A stretch of DNA of 64,000 nt, taken from assembly GCA_046328035.1 (NCBI GenBank), contig JAXLXI010000008.1, positions 124,001-188,000 of the forward strand, read 5' to 3'. Shown in pieces: positions 24,538 to 33,229 of this stretch. The position numbers and the translations under genes are program-made. Under the pieces are notes generated by a model. It saw only the letters and a list, made by a program, of their open reading frames with translations. It was not told where the DNA came from and made no database searches. The stretch comes from JBGASG01 sp046328035 (GTDB lineage Bacteria > Cyanobacteriota > Vampirovibrionia > Obscuribacterales > Obscuribacteraceae). How positions within the stretch are numbered: position 1 is the first letter of the stretch; the number at the start of each line of letters is the position of its first letter.

Positions 24538-25992
24538 TTACTCAGCGTCCGGCGTCCAACGCAGGTTAGGCTTGCGTGCGGCCAGAGCTTCATCGAGTTT
24601 GCCGACCGGCGTCTTATGCGGCGCGGTCAGCACCACATCCGGTGAGCCGATGGTTTCATCATCGATCTTCTGCATGATCTCGATAAATTCATCGAGGGTC
24701 TGCTTCGATTCCGTTTCTGTCGGCTCGATCATCATCGCTTCCGGCACCACCAGCGGGAAGTAGACTGTCGGGGCGTGCACGCCGTAGTCGAGCATACGCT
24801 TGGCGATGTGGGCGGTGGAAACGCCGCGTTCTTTCTGGCGCAATCCGGACATGACGAATTCATGCATGCAGGGCTGGCTGTAAGGCACTTTATAGCGGTC
24901 TTTGAGCTTTTGCTTGATGTAATTAGCCGAAAGAATCGCGTCGCGCGAAACCTGGCAGAGCCCTTCTTTACCATGCGCGAGAATATAGGTCAGCGCCCGC
25001 ACCAGAATCCCGAAGTTGCCGTAGAATCCTTTGATTTTGCCGACCGAATCTGGACGCTCCCAATCGAGCGCGAAGCGACCGTTGCGCTCGACCACGACCG
25101 GCTTGGGAAGAAACTTCTCCAGCGTCGCCCGCACACCGACGGCACAGCCGCCCGGTCCGCCGCCGCCGTGAGGAGTGGAAAACGTCTTGTGCAGGTTGAG
25201 GTGACAGACGTCGAAGCCCATATCACCAGGTCGCACCAGCCCCATAATGGCATTCAAGTTGGCGCCGTCGTAATAGAGCAGTCCGCCGGCTTCGTGCACC
25301 AGTTTGGCGATTTCTTTGATCTCTTCTTCGAAGAGACCGAGAGTGCTCGGGTTGGTGAGCATGATCGCAGCCACATCATCGCCGAGAGCGGCTTTCAACG
25401 CCTTGATGTCGACCAGTCCCTTTTCATTCGAGCCCACTTCCACGACCTCAAAACCGGCAGCGGCAGCGGTGGCCGGATTGGTACCGTGGGCGGTATCAGG
25501 AACAATTACTTTAATGCGCTTGGTCTCGCCTTTGGCTTTGAAGTAAGCTTTGATAATCATCAAGCCCAGCATTTCGCCGTGGGCGCCGGCAGCGGGCTGC
25601 AGCGTCACGCAGGGCAAACCAACCACTTCGGCGATGTTTTGCTGCAGATTGAAGAGCACTTCCAGCGCGCCTTGAATCTGATCTTCCGGCTGGTAGGGAT
25701 GTAATTCTCTGAAACCCTCCAGCGCCGCCATGGCGTCGTTGACCTTCGGGTTGTATTTCATGGTGCAGGAGCCGAGCGGGTAGAACCCGGTGTCGATCGA
25801 ATGATTCAACTGCGAAAGTTTGACGAAGTGACGAACGGCTTCCAGTTCGCTGACTTCCGGCAAGCGCGCCGGACTCTTGCGCAGATACTTGGCGGGCAAG
25901 AGCGAATCCAGCTTGGTCTCGGGAACTCCCGCCTGAGGCATGAGAATCGCCCGGCGACCGCGGGTGGATTTTTCGTAAATCAACTTGGACAT
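24538..25992 (-). CDS. gcvPB: Glycine dehydrogenase (decarboxylating) subunit 2
   Basis: 484 aa C-terminal half of the split P-protein of the glycine cleavage system, which decarboxylates glycine and loads the aminomethyl group on GcvH. The PLP lysine is Lys269 in HLNLHKTFSTPHGGGGPG. Other marks: FYPLGSCTMKYNP, LQPAAGAHGEMLGLMI, PDTAHGTNPATAA, YYDGANLNAIMG and the end region EPTETESKQTLDEFI. The partner gcvPA and the T and H proteins are not in the window. It feeds methylene-tetrahydrofolate and so connects with ftcD and the methyl cycle. Confidence 0.96.
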   Translation of the reverse strand: MSKLIYEKSTRGRRAILMPQAGVPETKLDSLLPAKYLRKSPARLPEVSELEAVRHFVKLSQLNHSIDTGFYPLGSCTMKYNPKVNDAMAALEGFRELHPYQPEDQIQGALEVLFNLQQNIAEVVGLPCVTLQPAAGAHGEMLGLMIIKAYFKAKGETKRIKVIVPDTAHGTNPATAAAAGFEVVEVGSNEKGLVDIKALKAALGDDVAAIMLTNPSTLGLFEEEIKEIAKLVHEAGGLLYYDGANLNAIMGLVRPGDMGFDVCHLNLHKTFSTPHGGGGPGGCAVGVRATLEKFLPKPVVVERNGRFALDWERPDSVGKIKGFYGNFGILVRALTYILAHGKEGLCQVSRDAILSANYIKQKLKDRYKVPYSQPCMHEFVMSGLRQKERGVSTAHIAKRMLDYGVHAPTVYFPLVVPEAMMIEPTETESKQTLDEFIEIMQKIDDETIGSPDVVLTAPHKTPVGKLDEALAARKPNLRWTPDAE

Positions 25993-26037
25993 GACTTTCC
26001 TCGCTGTAAATGCCTGTTTCCGTCCGGTCTAGTTCTA

Positions 26038-26706
26038 TCAGTGTTCAAATACATTCTGCCAACCGCCCAGGTCTAGTTGGGCGACCGTCGGCAAGAAATC
26101 AAACAGCTTCTGCGCCAGGTCAGTCAGACCTTCCCGGTCGAGCATCAGTTTCAGCTTGCGCTGTATTTCGATCAAGTTGCGCACATCATTAGCCGCATAT
26201 TCCATTTGCGACTCGGAGAGATCTTCGCGCGCCCAATCGCTGGACTGATCTGTTTTGTCCAGCTCAATGCCCATCAACTCCCGTGTCACATCTTTGAGGC
26301 TGTGCCGATCGGTGTAGGTGCGCACCAGTTTGGAGGCGATTTTGGTGCACCAGATCGGGGCGACGTCCACCTGCAAGTAGTGCTTCATCACCGCTACATC
26401 GAAGCGGGCGAAGTGAAAAAGTTTGACGACATTTTTGTTGGCCATCAGCTTGCGCAAGTTGGCCGCATCGGTGCCTTTCTTGATCTTGACGATGCTGAGC
26501 ACGCCTTCATCGTCACACATCTGCACCAGGCAGAGTCGGTCGCGATGAATGTTCAGCCCTCGGGTCTCGGTGTCGATCGCCAGGACCGGCTTTTTCATGT
26601 AGTGCTGCAGGCGCTCTTCGGAAAGGTCGCCGTCGAAGACATCGAATTGTTTCTTTTGCACGGACACGTCAGTTTTCAAATGGATGGTCTCCGGAGCCGC
26701 TTGCAT
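26038..26706 (-). CDS. RNase D-like 3'-5' exonuclease
   Basis: 222 aa, a bare DEDDy exonuclease domain. Metal residues: Asp45 and Glu47 (LAIDTETRGL), Asp103 (HFARFDVAVM), Tyr170 and Asp174 (YAANDV). RNase D of E. coli adds two HRDC domains; they are absent here, as in many short bacterial homologues. Probable role in tRNA or other stable RNA 3' trimming. It is followed 45 bases upstream on the map by gcvPB on the same strand; a TATAAT on the minus strand at 26730-26735 is likely its own promoter. Confidence 0.87.
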   Translation of the reverse strand: MQAAPETIHLKTDVSVQKKQFDVFDGDLSEERLQHYMKKPVLAIDTETRGLNIHRDRLCLVQMCDDEGVLSIVKIKKGTDAANLRKLMANKNVVKLFHFARFDVAVMKHYLQVDVAPIWCTKIASKLVRTYTDRHSLKDVTRELMGIELDKTDQSSDWAREDLSESQMEYAANDVRNLIEIQRKLKLMLDREGLTDLAQKLFDFLPTVAQLDLGGWQNVFEH

Positions 26707-26729
26707 GCGCTTCTCGAGCGCAAGAGGTA

Positions 26730-26737
26730 ATTATAGC
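26730..26737 (-). promoter_or_regulatory. Probable -10 element of the RNase D-like gene
   Basis: On the minus strand the bases read GCTATAAT, 23 bases before the ATG at 26706. The -10 hexamer is perfect; the -35 region is not recognisable. Confidence 0.45.
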
Positions 26738-26808
26738 GGTGCCGGACAGCGCCTGATCGCCGCATCACAAGCTATAAAGCTGGCAATCCCGGATGTCAGG
26801 AACAGACC

Positions 26809-28203
26809 TCAGGAATAGGCCTCGTCGAGCAGCTCGGCCAGGTGGCAAACCCGCACCGGCAGGTTCTGCTCGCGAACACCGGCCTGTATCTGCAATAGGC
26901 AGCCAGGATTGGTGGTCACGTATATGTCGGCGTCCGTATCCTTCAAGCAAGCCATTTTGCGTGACAGAACTTTCATGGAAAGCTCGGTGTGTATGAGATT
27001 GTAGATACCGGCGCTGCCGCAGCAATGCTCGGCTTCTTCCAGGGGAACCAGCTCTATTTCCGGAATCTGCGCCAGAAGCGCGGCGGGCGCCTCGCGCACC
27101 TTCTGCACATGGGCCAGGTGGCAAGCGGCATGATAGGCGACTTTCTTCTTCAGTCGCGCCGGGGCTTCCATAAAGTTGCCGGACGCCAGAGCCTCGGTGA
27201 TGTCCTTGACGCGCTCCGAGAAATCCTGGGCGCGCTCACGCCAGTTTTGATCGGCAGCCAGAAGCGTGCCGTAATTCTTCAGCATCGCTCCACAGCCGGC
27301 GGACGTGACGATGATATCGCCCTTGGTGCGCTCGAAAAGTTCGATGTTCACTTTGGCCAGTTGCACGGCGATGTCTGTTTCGCCGGCATGAAAAGCCAGG
27401 GCGCCGCAGCAGGTCTGCTCGGGCGTGTAGACAATGTTTCTTTGCCCGGTCAAAAGCCGAACGCACGCATGGTTGATGTCGTTGTAGAAGACGTCCATGA
27501 TGCAGCCCGAAAAAAGTTGCACTTCAGCCTTTTTCTCTCCGGAGCGCCAGGCTTGCTTGGGCAGCGTCTTGTGCGGCGGCACTGGCGGCAAGAACATGCG
27601 CCAGTCGCTGAGCTTGCCCAGCAATTGCTTGAGCAGCGGCACCGCATCCAGCACCGCATCCAGATGAGTCATCTGCCAGATGCGCAAAAGTTTGCCCATC
27701 CACTGCAATTTGGGATAGTCGGGCAAGAGCTTGCTGAAAACCGTGCGCATCAGTGCGCGGGTAGTGGGATTGCGCTGCTCAGCCAGAAGCGGGCGCGCCT
27801 GGTCGAGTATGTGCTCGTAGTGCACGCCGGACGGACACGCAGTCTGGCAGCCCATGCAACCCAGACAGGTATCGATGTGACGGAGCAGGTTTTCATCTCC
27901 CTGCAGTTCACCCTTCTCCATGAGCGCCAAAAGTTGAATACGCCCGCGCGGCGACTCGGTTTCCTTGCCGGTGACCAGATAGGTCGGACAGGCTGGCAGA
28001 CAAAGCCCGCAGTGAATGCATGCCGACAGCAGCTCCGGGTCAATCAGCCCTTTGCCTGACTGGCAGGGTGCCGTCACCGGTCCTCCGGCTGTTTGCTGGG
28101 CATCAGCGTCGGCTGCGCCCACCGGCTCCCGCCCCGGCACGCCGGCGGCATCACCGGGCACAGCCTCGGTCTGATTGGCAACAATGTTTTCCAGATCGCT
28201 CAT
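26809..28203 (-). CDS. glcF: Glycolate oxidase iron-sulfur subunit
   Basis: 464 aa. Two 4Fe-4S ferredoxin-like sites: Cys62, 65, 68, 72 (CIHCGLCLPACPTYL) and Cys113, 116, 119, 123 (CLGCMGCQTACPSG). Two CCG (cysteine-rich) domains follow, with SGCIMD...CCGALAFHAG and YHAACHLAH...CCGSAGIYN. This is the electron-transfer subunit of glycolate oxidase (GlcDEF), which oxidises glycolate to glyoxylate and passes electrons to the quinone pool. Its N-terminal 45 residues are a poorly conserved Ala/Gly-rich extension. The FAD-subunit gene lies 28 bases upstream; glcD is not in the window. Confidence 0.93.
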   Translation of the reverse strand: MSDLENIVANQTEAVPGDAAGVPGREPVGAADADAQQTAGGPVTAPCQSGKGLIDPELLSACIHCGLCLPACPTYLVTGKETESPRGRIQLLALMEKGELQGDENLLRHIDTCLGCMGCQTACPSGVHYEHILDQARPLLAEQRNPTTRALMRTVFSKLLPDYPKLQWMGKLLRIWQMTHLDAVLDAVPLLKQLLGKLSDWRMFLPPVPPHKTLPKQAWRSGEKKAEVQLFSGCIMDVFYNDINHACVRLLTGQRNIVYTPEQTCCGALAFHAGETDIAVQLAKVNIELFERTKGDIIVTSAGCGAMLKNYGTLLAADQNWRERAQDFSERVKDITEALASGNFMEAPARLKKKVAYHAACHLAHVQKVREAPAALLAQIPEIELVPLEEAEHCCGSAGIYNLIHTELSMKVLSRKMACLKDTDADIYVTTNPGCLLQIQAGVREQNLPVRVCHLAELLDEAYS

Positions 28204-28219
28204 GATTCTCGCAATAGAG

Positions 28220-28227
28220 GTTATAGC
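28220..28227 (-). promoter_or_regulatory. Possible internal -10 before glcF
   Basis: Minus-strand GCTATAAC, preceded by TT so that it reads as an extended TGC-TATAAC, lies 16 bases before the glcF ATG, in the short gap after glcE. Confidence 0.3.
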
Positions 28228-28231
28228 AAAC

Positions 28232-29401
28232 TCAGAGGCGCACCAATCGGTTCAATTTATTGGGTGGGTCGAAACGCTTTTTCAGCTCATCTTTAAGCAG
28301 GTCGGCAGCAGAGTCGCGCTCGGGGACGCGGTCGACATTCAACCAGTGGCGGTCGGTGGGATGAGCCAGAGACGCCGTCAGCTTCAAGCGTGCCACCACC
28401 GCCTTCAACTGGGCGACCGTGGAGTCGACAGCGGCGCGCAAGACGCTGAATGTCAGCCCGCCGCGCCAGGGGCGCGCCTGCCAGGACAGGATCAGAAGCT
28501 CCGGATCCTTTAAAACCAGACGCATGCTCTCGGGCGGCAAAGTGATTTGTACTCTGGCATTGCCGGCGGCGGCATCAGCGGGTGGACTTGACCAGATGTG
28601 GTCGGCCGCCGCGTCCGCGCGCGTACCGTCAGACTGCAAGGCATTGTGCGCGGCAGCGGACACTTCATCCACGACCTGCGTATGTCCGTGCACTTGCAGA
28701 GCTAAATAAGATGAGCCTTCCGGCACCGCTGGCGGTGCCAGACCTTTTGCTTTGAGAGCGGCCGCCGAAAATAACTCGCAGCAGGACAGGGGCAATCCCA
28801 GAGCCAAAAGAGCATGCAATCCGCCAAACGCCGCATCCAGCGAGGGAAAGGCATAGAGCACAGTCAATTGCCTTTGCGGCAGGGCATAAAGTCGCAGGTG
28901 AGCCACCAGCGGAATGCCCAGCCAGCCGTGCGAGCCGACAAAGAGTTTGGTGGTGTCATATCCGGTGACATTCTTCACCACCTTGCCGCCTGACACAATC
29001 GTTGTGCCGTCGGAAAGCATGACCGTCAGCCCCAGCACCAGATCGCGCACACCGCCGAAGCCGTGTTCGAGGGCACCGGCATCGCCTCCGCACACCACCG
29101 AGAGCAGCGTCTGCTCGGGCGCCGCTTGCACCGGCAACCAGTGGTGATTGCCGGCCAACTCGTTTTGCAAATCACCGATCGTGATGCCGCACTGGACGCT
29201 GATCACTTGATCCGACCTGGTGTATTCGGTGATCGAACTCAACCCGGCACCGAGGTCGGCAAAAATTACTTCCTGAGCAGCCGGCGTCTTCGGCAGTGGA
29301 CGCGGCGATCCGGGGACGACGCTCTCAGCATCACCTTTAGTGTCGCGAAAAAACGCGCTCAGCTGTTCGGCGTCGGGGAAGCGCTGGTGAGTTGTTTTCA
29401 C
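28232..29401 (-). CDS. glcE: FAD-binding glycolate oxidase subunit (GlcE-like)
   Basis: 389 aa FAD/PCMH-type flavoprotein. FAD domain marks: ISVQCGITIGDLQNEL, WLPVQAAPEQTLLSVVCGGD, FGGVRDLVLGLTVMLSDGT, then GGKVVKNVTGYDTTKLFVGSHG. The length and lack of the full C-terminal FAD-oxidase domain fit GlcE rather than GlcD. It starts at a GTG at 29401. With GlcF it forms the core of glycolate oxidase. It is divergent from csaB with a 103-base gap. Confidence 0.88.
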   Translation of the reverse strand: MKTTHQRFPDAEQLSAFFRDTKGDAESVVPGSPRPLPKTPAAQEVIFADLGAGLSSITEYTRSDQVISVQCGITIGDLQNELAGNHHWLPVQAAPEQTLLSVVCGGDAGALEHGFGGVRDLVLGLTVMLSDGTTIVSGGKVVKNVTGYDTTKLFVGSHGWLGIPLVAHLRLYALPQRQLTVLYAFPSLDAAFGGLHALLALGLPLSCCELFSAAALKAKGLAPPAVPEGSSYLALQVHGHTQVVDEVSAAAHNALQSDGTRADAAADHIWSSPPADAAAGNARVQITLPPESMRLVLKDPELLILSWQARPWRGGLTFSVLRAAVDSTVAQLKAVVARLKLTASLAHPTDRHWLNVDRVPERDSAADLLKDELKKRFDPPNKLNRLVRL

Positions 29402-29504
29402 TGCTTTCTCACGTACTCTCTCACGTACCTGCGTCGTCCGGGCGCGGCCGTCCTGCTATCCTTGAGTCTTACATATTGAACCACTGTTCGCCCTCCGGCA
29501 TGGC

Positions 29505-30665
29505 ATGACAACATCAAATCGATCTGCAGATCCGCCCGCGGCGGCTTTTGGAAAAGGTGCTCGCAAAGTGGTGGTCTCAGGCTACTACGGGTTTGAAAAC
29601 CTGGGCGACGAAGCGATTCTCGAAGAGCTCACCAACGAGTTGAAACGGCTGCGCAAACCGGAAGAGATTGTCGTCTTGTCGGCTAATCCGGAGCGGACGG
29701 CGCAAAAGTTCGGCGTGCGCTCAATTCCGCGCGGCAAAATACCGACGCTTCTGGAGACGCTCAAACAAGCTGATATTTTTGTCAGCGGCGGCGGCGGGCT
29801 CTTTCAGAACACCAAAACGATTGGATCGATCTTATTCTACGGAATGCAGATCATCGCCGCCAAGGCTGCCGGCGCCAAAGTGATGATTTACGCGCAGGGA
29901 CTGGGACCCTTGCGGGGAATTCTGGCCACACAGCTGACGCGCGAGTTCTTCAAGTACGCCGACGAGATAACTGTGCGCGACGATGTTTCGGCAGGCTTGA
30001 TCGATGAGTGGAAACTCAAGTGCAAGCGCACCGCCGATCCAGTCTGGCTGCTGGAGGAAACTGCGCTGCCGGCCGCTCTGGCTGACAAGCTCCAGGACAA
30101 AGAGAAAAGCGTCGGACTGTCGTTGCGCCCCTCCGCCGACCTCACCGACGAGCACATCAAGACACTCGCGGAAGCGCTTGCCGACTGCCTCCCGTCCGAT
30201 AATCATATTTATCTGTTGCCGATGCAGGGCGCTCAAGATGAAGAGCCGCTCAGCAAATTCTCCGCCCACTGGCAAGCGGCCGGCCGCCCGGCATCGACAA
30301 TTCACGTGCTCGATGTGACGGCACTCACTTTACCCAGCCAGTGGGTAGCATTGCTCAGCCGCTTCCACTTCCTTGTAGGCATGCGGTTACACGCGCTTTT
30401 GATTGCATTGAAGATGGGAGTGCCGGTAGTCGGCATTGACTACGATCCCAAAGTTACCCACCTGCTCAGGGAGTTTCAGCAACCGATCTTAAATCTGACC
30501 AAGGAGCTGGACAAAGCATTGTGGACCGACACTCTCAAGAGTGGCTTGGCAAGCCGTTCCCACCTGGCCAGATTAGCATCGGAGAAGTCGCAAGTTGCAA
30601 AAAATCTCGCTTGCCAGAACTTTGACGTGCTCGCTAGAATTCTTAACACTAAAAGCGGAAGCTAG
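29505..30665 (+). CDS. csaB: Polysaccharide pyruvyl transferase CsaB
   Basis: 386 aa. Adds pyruvate from PEP to the cell-wall polysaccharide to which SLH-domain proteins bind. Typical marks: VVVSGYYGFENLGDEAILE at the start, VVLSANPERT, IFVSGGGGLFQNTKT, VMIYAQGLGPL, EITVRDDVSAGLI, and near the end FLVGMRLHALLIALKMGVPVVGI (shown in part). In cyanobacteria and other early-branching diderms CsaB serves outer-membrane SLH proteins that hold the envelope to peptidoglycan. First gene of a plus-strand run of surface and signalling genes. Confidence 0.93.
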   Translation: MTTSNRSADPPAAAFGKGARKVVVSGYYGFENLGDEAILEELTNELKRLRKPEEIVVLSANPERTAQKFGVRSIPRGKIPTLLETLKQADIFVSGGGGLFQNTKTIGSILFYGMQIIAAKAAGAKVMIYAQGLGPLRGILATQLTREFFKYADEITVRDDVSAGLIDEWKLKCKRTADPVWLLEETALPAALADKLQDKEKSVGLSLRPSADLTDEHIKTLAEALADCLPSDNHIYLLPMQGAQDEEPLSKFSAHWQAAGRPASTIHVLDVTALTLPSQWVALLSRFHFLVGMRLHALLIALKMGVPVVGIDYDPKVTHLLREFQQPILNLTKELDKALWTDTLKSGLASRSHLARLASEKSQVAKNLACQNFDVLARILNTKSGS

Positions 30666-30801
30666 GCAGAAAGCTTTCAACTCTCTCCCAGCCTGAATCG
30701 CGGCTATTTCTGATTGCCGACTTATCTTCAAAACTTACTAGACCGATCTCATCGAGACGGCTAGAGAGAGTCCAAGCTACCGCCAGCGGGCACCACATGT
30801 G

Positions 30802-31611
30802 ATGTCAACCTTGTCTGCTACAAACAGGTCTCGCCAACAAGTTCTCGGTTATCCCGTCGATGTCGTGGATGAAGGCTTGGCGTTGGAAGTAATCGAAGAT
30901 GCATGGCGCGCCGGTCGCGGTCTGCATATCGTCACCTTGAACGCCGAAATGGTGGTGGCAGCGCAGCAGAATTCCGAACTCGACCGTATCATTCGCCACG
31001 CGCATCTGATCATTCCCGACGGCGCCGGCGTGGTCTGGGCTGTCCGCCTCGGTGGTGGCTCGGTCAACCGCCTGCCCGGTATCGAGCTGGCCCAAGCATC
31101 GTTGTCGCGAGCCGCGCTGCGCAAAAAACGCGTCGCGCTTCTGGGCGGCAAACCGGAAGTCCTGGAAAAATTGAAGCGCGAACTCCCCGCTCGCTATCCT
31201 GGTCTGGAAATAGTCGCCGTTCAACACGGCTACTTCGGACCAGACGACGAAGAAACAATCGTCGAGAACATCGCCGAACAGGCACCAGATTTGGTGTTGG
31301 TGGCACTGGGCGTACCGAAACAAGAGTTTTTCATCGACCGCTGGAATGCGGTTCTTTCCAAATCCGTCCTGGTTGGCGTTGGCGGAAGTTTCGATGTCTG
31401 GGCAGGGAACGTCAAGCGCGCACCGCTATTCATGCGGCGCATGCATCTTGAATGGCTCTACCGGCTTTTAGTGGAGCCCTGGCGCTGGCGTCGCATGGGC
31501 TCTTCCCTGCCCAGCTTCGGATTGCAAGTGTTGCGTCATTCGATGCGCCAATCAAAACATCGGCACAATCACGATGAATCGCGCAAGTCGCGATCCAGTA
31601 AGGACGGTTAG
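30802..31611 (+). CDS. WecG/TagA/CpsF family glycosyltransferase
   Basis: 269 aa GT26 enzyme that adds ManNAc or a related sugar (often uronate) to a polyprenyl-diphosphate-linked sugar during wall polymer synthesis. Visible: IVTLNAEMV with Thr and Asn, the catalytic Asp in IIPDGAGVVW, VALLGGKPEVLEKL, ELPARYPGLEIV, the LVLVALGVPKQEFFI strand, VGGSFDVWAGNVKRAP, and the membrane-binding C-terminal EWLYRLLVEPWRWRRM. The ATG at 30802 is preferred over the GTG three bases before. Together with csaB it points to assembly of the pyruvylated secondary wall polymer. Eight bases separate it from the Mini-III gene. Confidence 0.93.
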   Translation: MSTLSATNRSRQQVLGYPVDVVDEGLALEVIEDAWRAGRGLHIVTLNAEMVVAAQQNSELDRIIRHAHLIIPDGAGVVWAVRLGGGSVNRLPGIELAQASLSRAALRKKRVALLGGKPEVLEKLKRELPARYPGLEIVAVQHGYFGPDDEETIVENIAEQAPDLVLVALGVPKQEFFIDRWNAVLSKSVLVGVGGSFDVWAGNVKRAPLFMRRMHLEWLYRLLVEPWRWRRMGSSLPSFGLQVLRHSMRQSKHRHNHDESRKSRSSKDG

Positions 31612-31619
31612 ACGCCCCC

Positions 31620-32036
31620 ATGTTTTTGCGGGCGGCACCGCTTCCGGTTCAGCAAGCGCGCGATATCGCTCCCCGCATACTCGCCCATCTGGGTGATGCC
31701 GTTTTTCACCTTTTCGAGCGTGAAAACGAAGTTTTGCATGTGGTCACCGTCAAGGAAATGCACGAACGCATGGTGTCACGCGCTTCCGCCGCGCACCAGG
31801 CTGTGATTTTGGATGCCATACACGACTCGCTCACCCAAGAAGAAAAGGACGTAGTCAGGCGCGCCCGCAATGTCAGAGGACAGGCAACCGGCAAGCAGTC
31901 GATGGCCGCGTACCGCAAGGCGACCGCATTCGAAGCACTTTTGGGATACCTGTATCTGACTGACTATGACCGGCTGCTGGCGGTCTTGCAGCAAACCCGA
32001 GAAAGCCCATCCAGTGAGGCTGAAGGGGATTCTTAA
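31620..32036 (+). CDS. mrnC: Mini-ribonuclease III
   Basis: 138 aa RNase III catalytic domain without a double-stranded-RNA-binding domain. Catalytic acids: Asp26 in LAHLGDAVF and Glu105 in ATAFEALLGYLYL. SRASAAHQA and the RRARN(V/x)RG stretch also match Mini-III, which matures the ends of 23S rRNA in Bacillus and is common in cyanobacteria and Firmicutes. It follows the glycosyltransferase by eight bases, so it belongs to the same transcript although the function is unrelated. Confidence 0.92.
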   Translation: MFLRAAPLPVQQARDIAPRILAHLGDAVFHLFERENEVLHVVTVKEMHERMVSRASAAHQAVILDAIHDSLTQEEKDVVRRARNVRGQATGKQSMAAYRKATAFEALLGYLYLTDYDRLLAVLQQTRESPSSEAEGDS

Positions 32037-32125
32037 AAGAAACCCTTGTAATGGCGTGACCCTGGATCTGGCGATGTTAAGTTAGGTCTGGAGAGTTATT
32101 CGCTGACTTCTATAGAGATACTCGC

Positions 32126-33229
32126 GTGACTGCCCTGTCGCAAGATATTTACCGCAGCCTGGCTAGCCATGCCGCAGATGGAATCCTCGTCTCAGATGAA
32201 CGCGGACAGGTCCTGAGTTGCAACCCGGCGCTTTCGCGGGCAGTTGGCGACACGGAAGCCAATTTGGTCGGCAAGCACCTGTTCAGCTTAGTCGAATGCT
32301 CCTGCGCCGGAGAAACGGGCAGCGGCGAAGCCAAGTTCGAGAAACTGGCGCTGGCCAGCCCGGAAAATCCCGCCGTCCACAACGGCATCGTCATCTCCCG
32401 GGCGGGCACAGACCTGACCATGCCGGTCAGTCACATCCCGCTCTACGACAAATCGGACAAACTGGAAGGCTTTATGACGGTTGTCTACATCGTCCAGGCC
32501 AATACGGTTCAGCAGGCGCAGACTGAGTTCGTCTCCACTGTCAGCCACGAATTGCGGACGCCTTTGACCAGCATCAAAGGCTTCGCCGACACGATTTTGC
32601 GCGCCGGCGATAGATTAGATTCGACGCAGCAAAGGCGTTATATCGGCATCATCAAAGACCAGGCCGACCGGCTCACCCGCCTGGTCGAAGACCTGCTGGC
32701 GGTGTCCAGACTGGAGTCACGGCGCCTGCAGCTGACAATCCGCGCACTCGATCTGGAAGAAGCCGTCAATCGGGTGGTCAGAAATCTCTCAGACAAGGCC
32801 GAATATCACCAGATACTGCAACGCATTCCGCAGGGACTGCCGGCCATCTGGGCCGACGGCGACCGGCTGGAGCAAATACTCACCAACTTGATCGACAACG
32901 CCATCAAGTACTCGCCGCAGGACACGACCATCACAGTCAATGCCCGCACCATTGAGGGCGCGCAGGAGATGGTGGAATTCTCTGTTACCGATCAAGGAGC
33001 CGGCATACCGCCTGAAAAAATTCCCGACATCTTCACGAAATTCAGCCGGCTCGATGATCCTCTGGTCCGCCAAACCGAAGGCACCGGACTGGGGCTCTAC
33101 ATCACCAAATCGCTGGTGGTGGCACTGGGCGGCACCATCGTCGTCTCCAGCCGTTCAGGCGGCACCACATTCACCGTCAGGTTACCGGCCGCCAGTCTCG
33201 AACAGCAGGCAGCCCGAGGACGTGGCTGA
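32126..33229 (+). CDS. PAS-domain sensor histidine kinase
   Basis: 367 aa, starts at GTG, no membrane segment. PAS domain about 10-125 (HAADGILVSDERGQVLSCNP and LVGKHLFSLV), HisKA with His141 (FVSTVSHELRTPLTSIKGF), then HATPase_c with N-box ILTNLIDNAIKYSPQ, G1 VTDQGAGIPPEKI and G2 TGLGLYITKSL. A complete, active-looking kinase. Its stop shares a base with the start of the REC-GGDEF-REC gene (TGATG), so the two are translated together; yet the receiver domains in that partner lack the phosphoacceptor Asp, so the kinase's true target is probably elsewhere. Confidence 0.93.
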   Translation: MTALSQDIYRSLASHAADGILVSDERGQVLSCNPALSRAVGDTEANLVGKHLFSLVECSCAGETGSGEAKFEKLALASPENPAVHNGIVISRAGTDLTMPVSHIPLYDKSDKLEGFMTVVYIVQANTVQQAQTEFVSTVSHELRTPLTSIKGFADTILRAGDRLDSTQQRRYIGIIKDQADRLTRLVEDLLAVSRLESRRLQLTIRALDLEEAVNRVVRNLSDKAEYHQILQRIPQGLPAIWADGDRLEQILTNLIDNAIKYSPQDTTITVNARTIEGAQEMVEFSVTDQGAGIPPEKIPDIFTKFSRLDDPLVRQTEGTGLGLYITKSLVVALGGTIVVSSRSGGTTFTVRLPAASLEQQAARGRG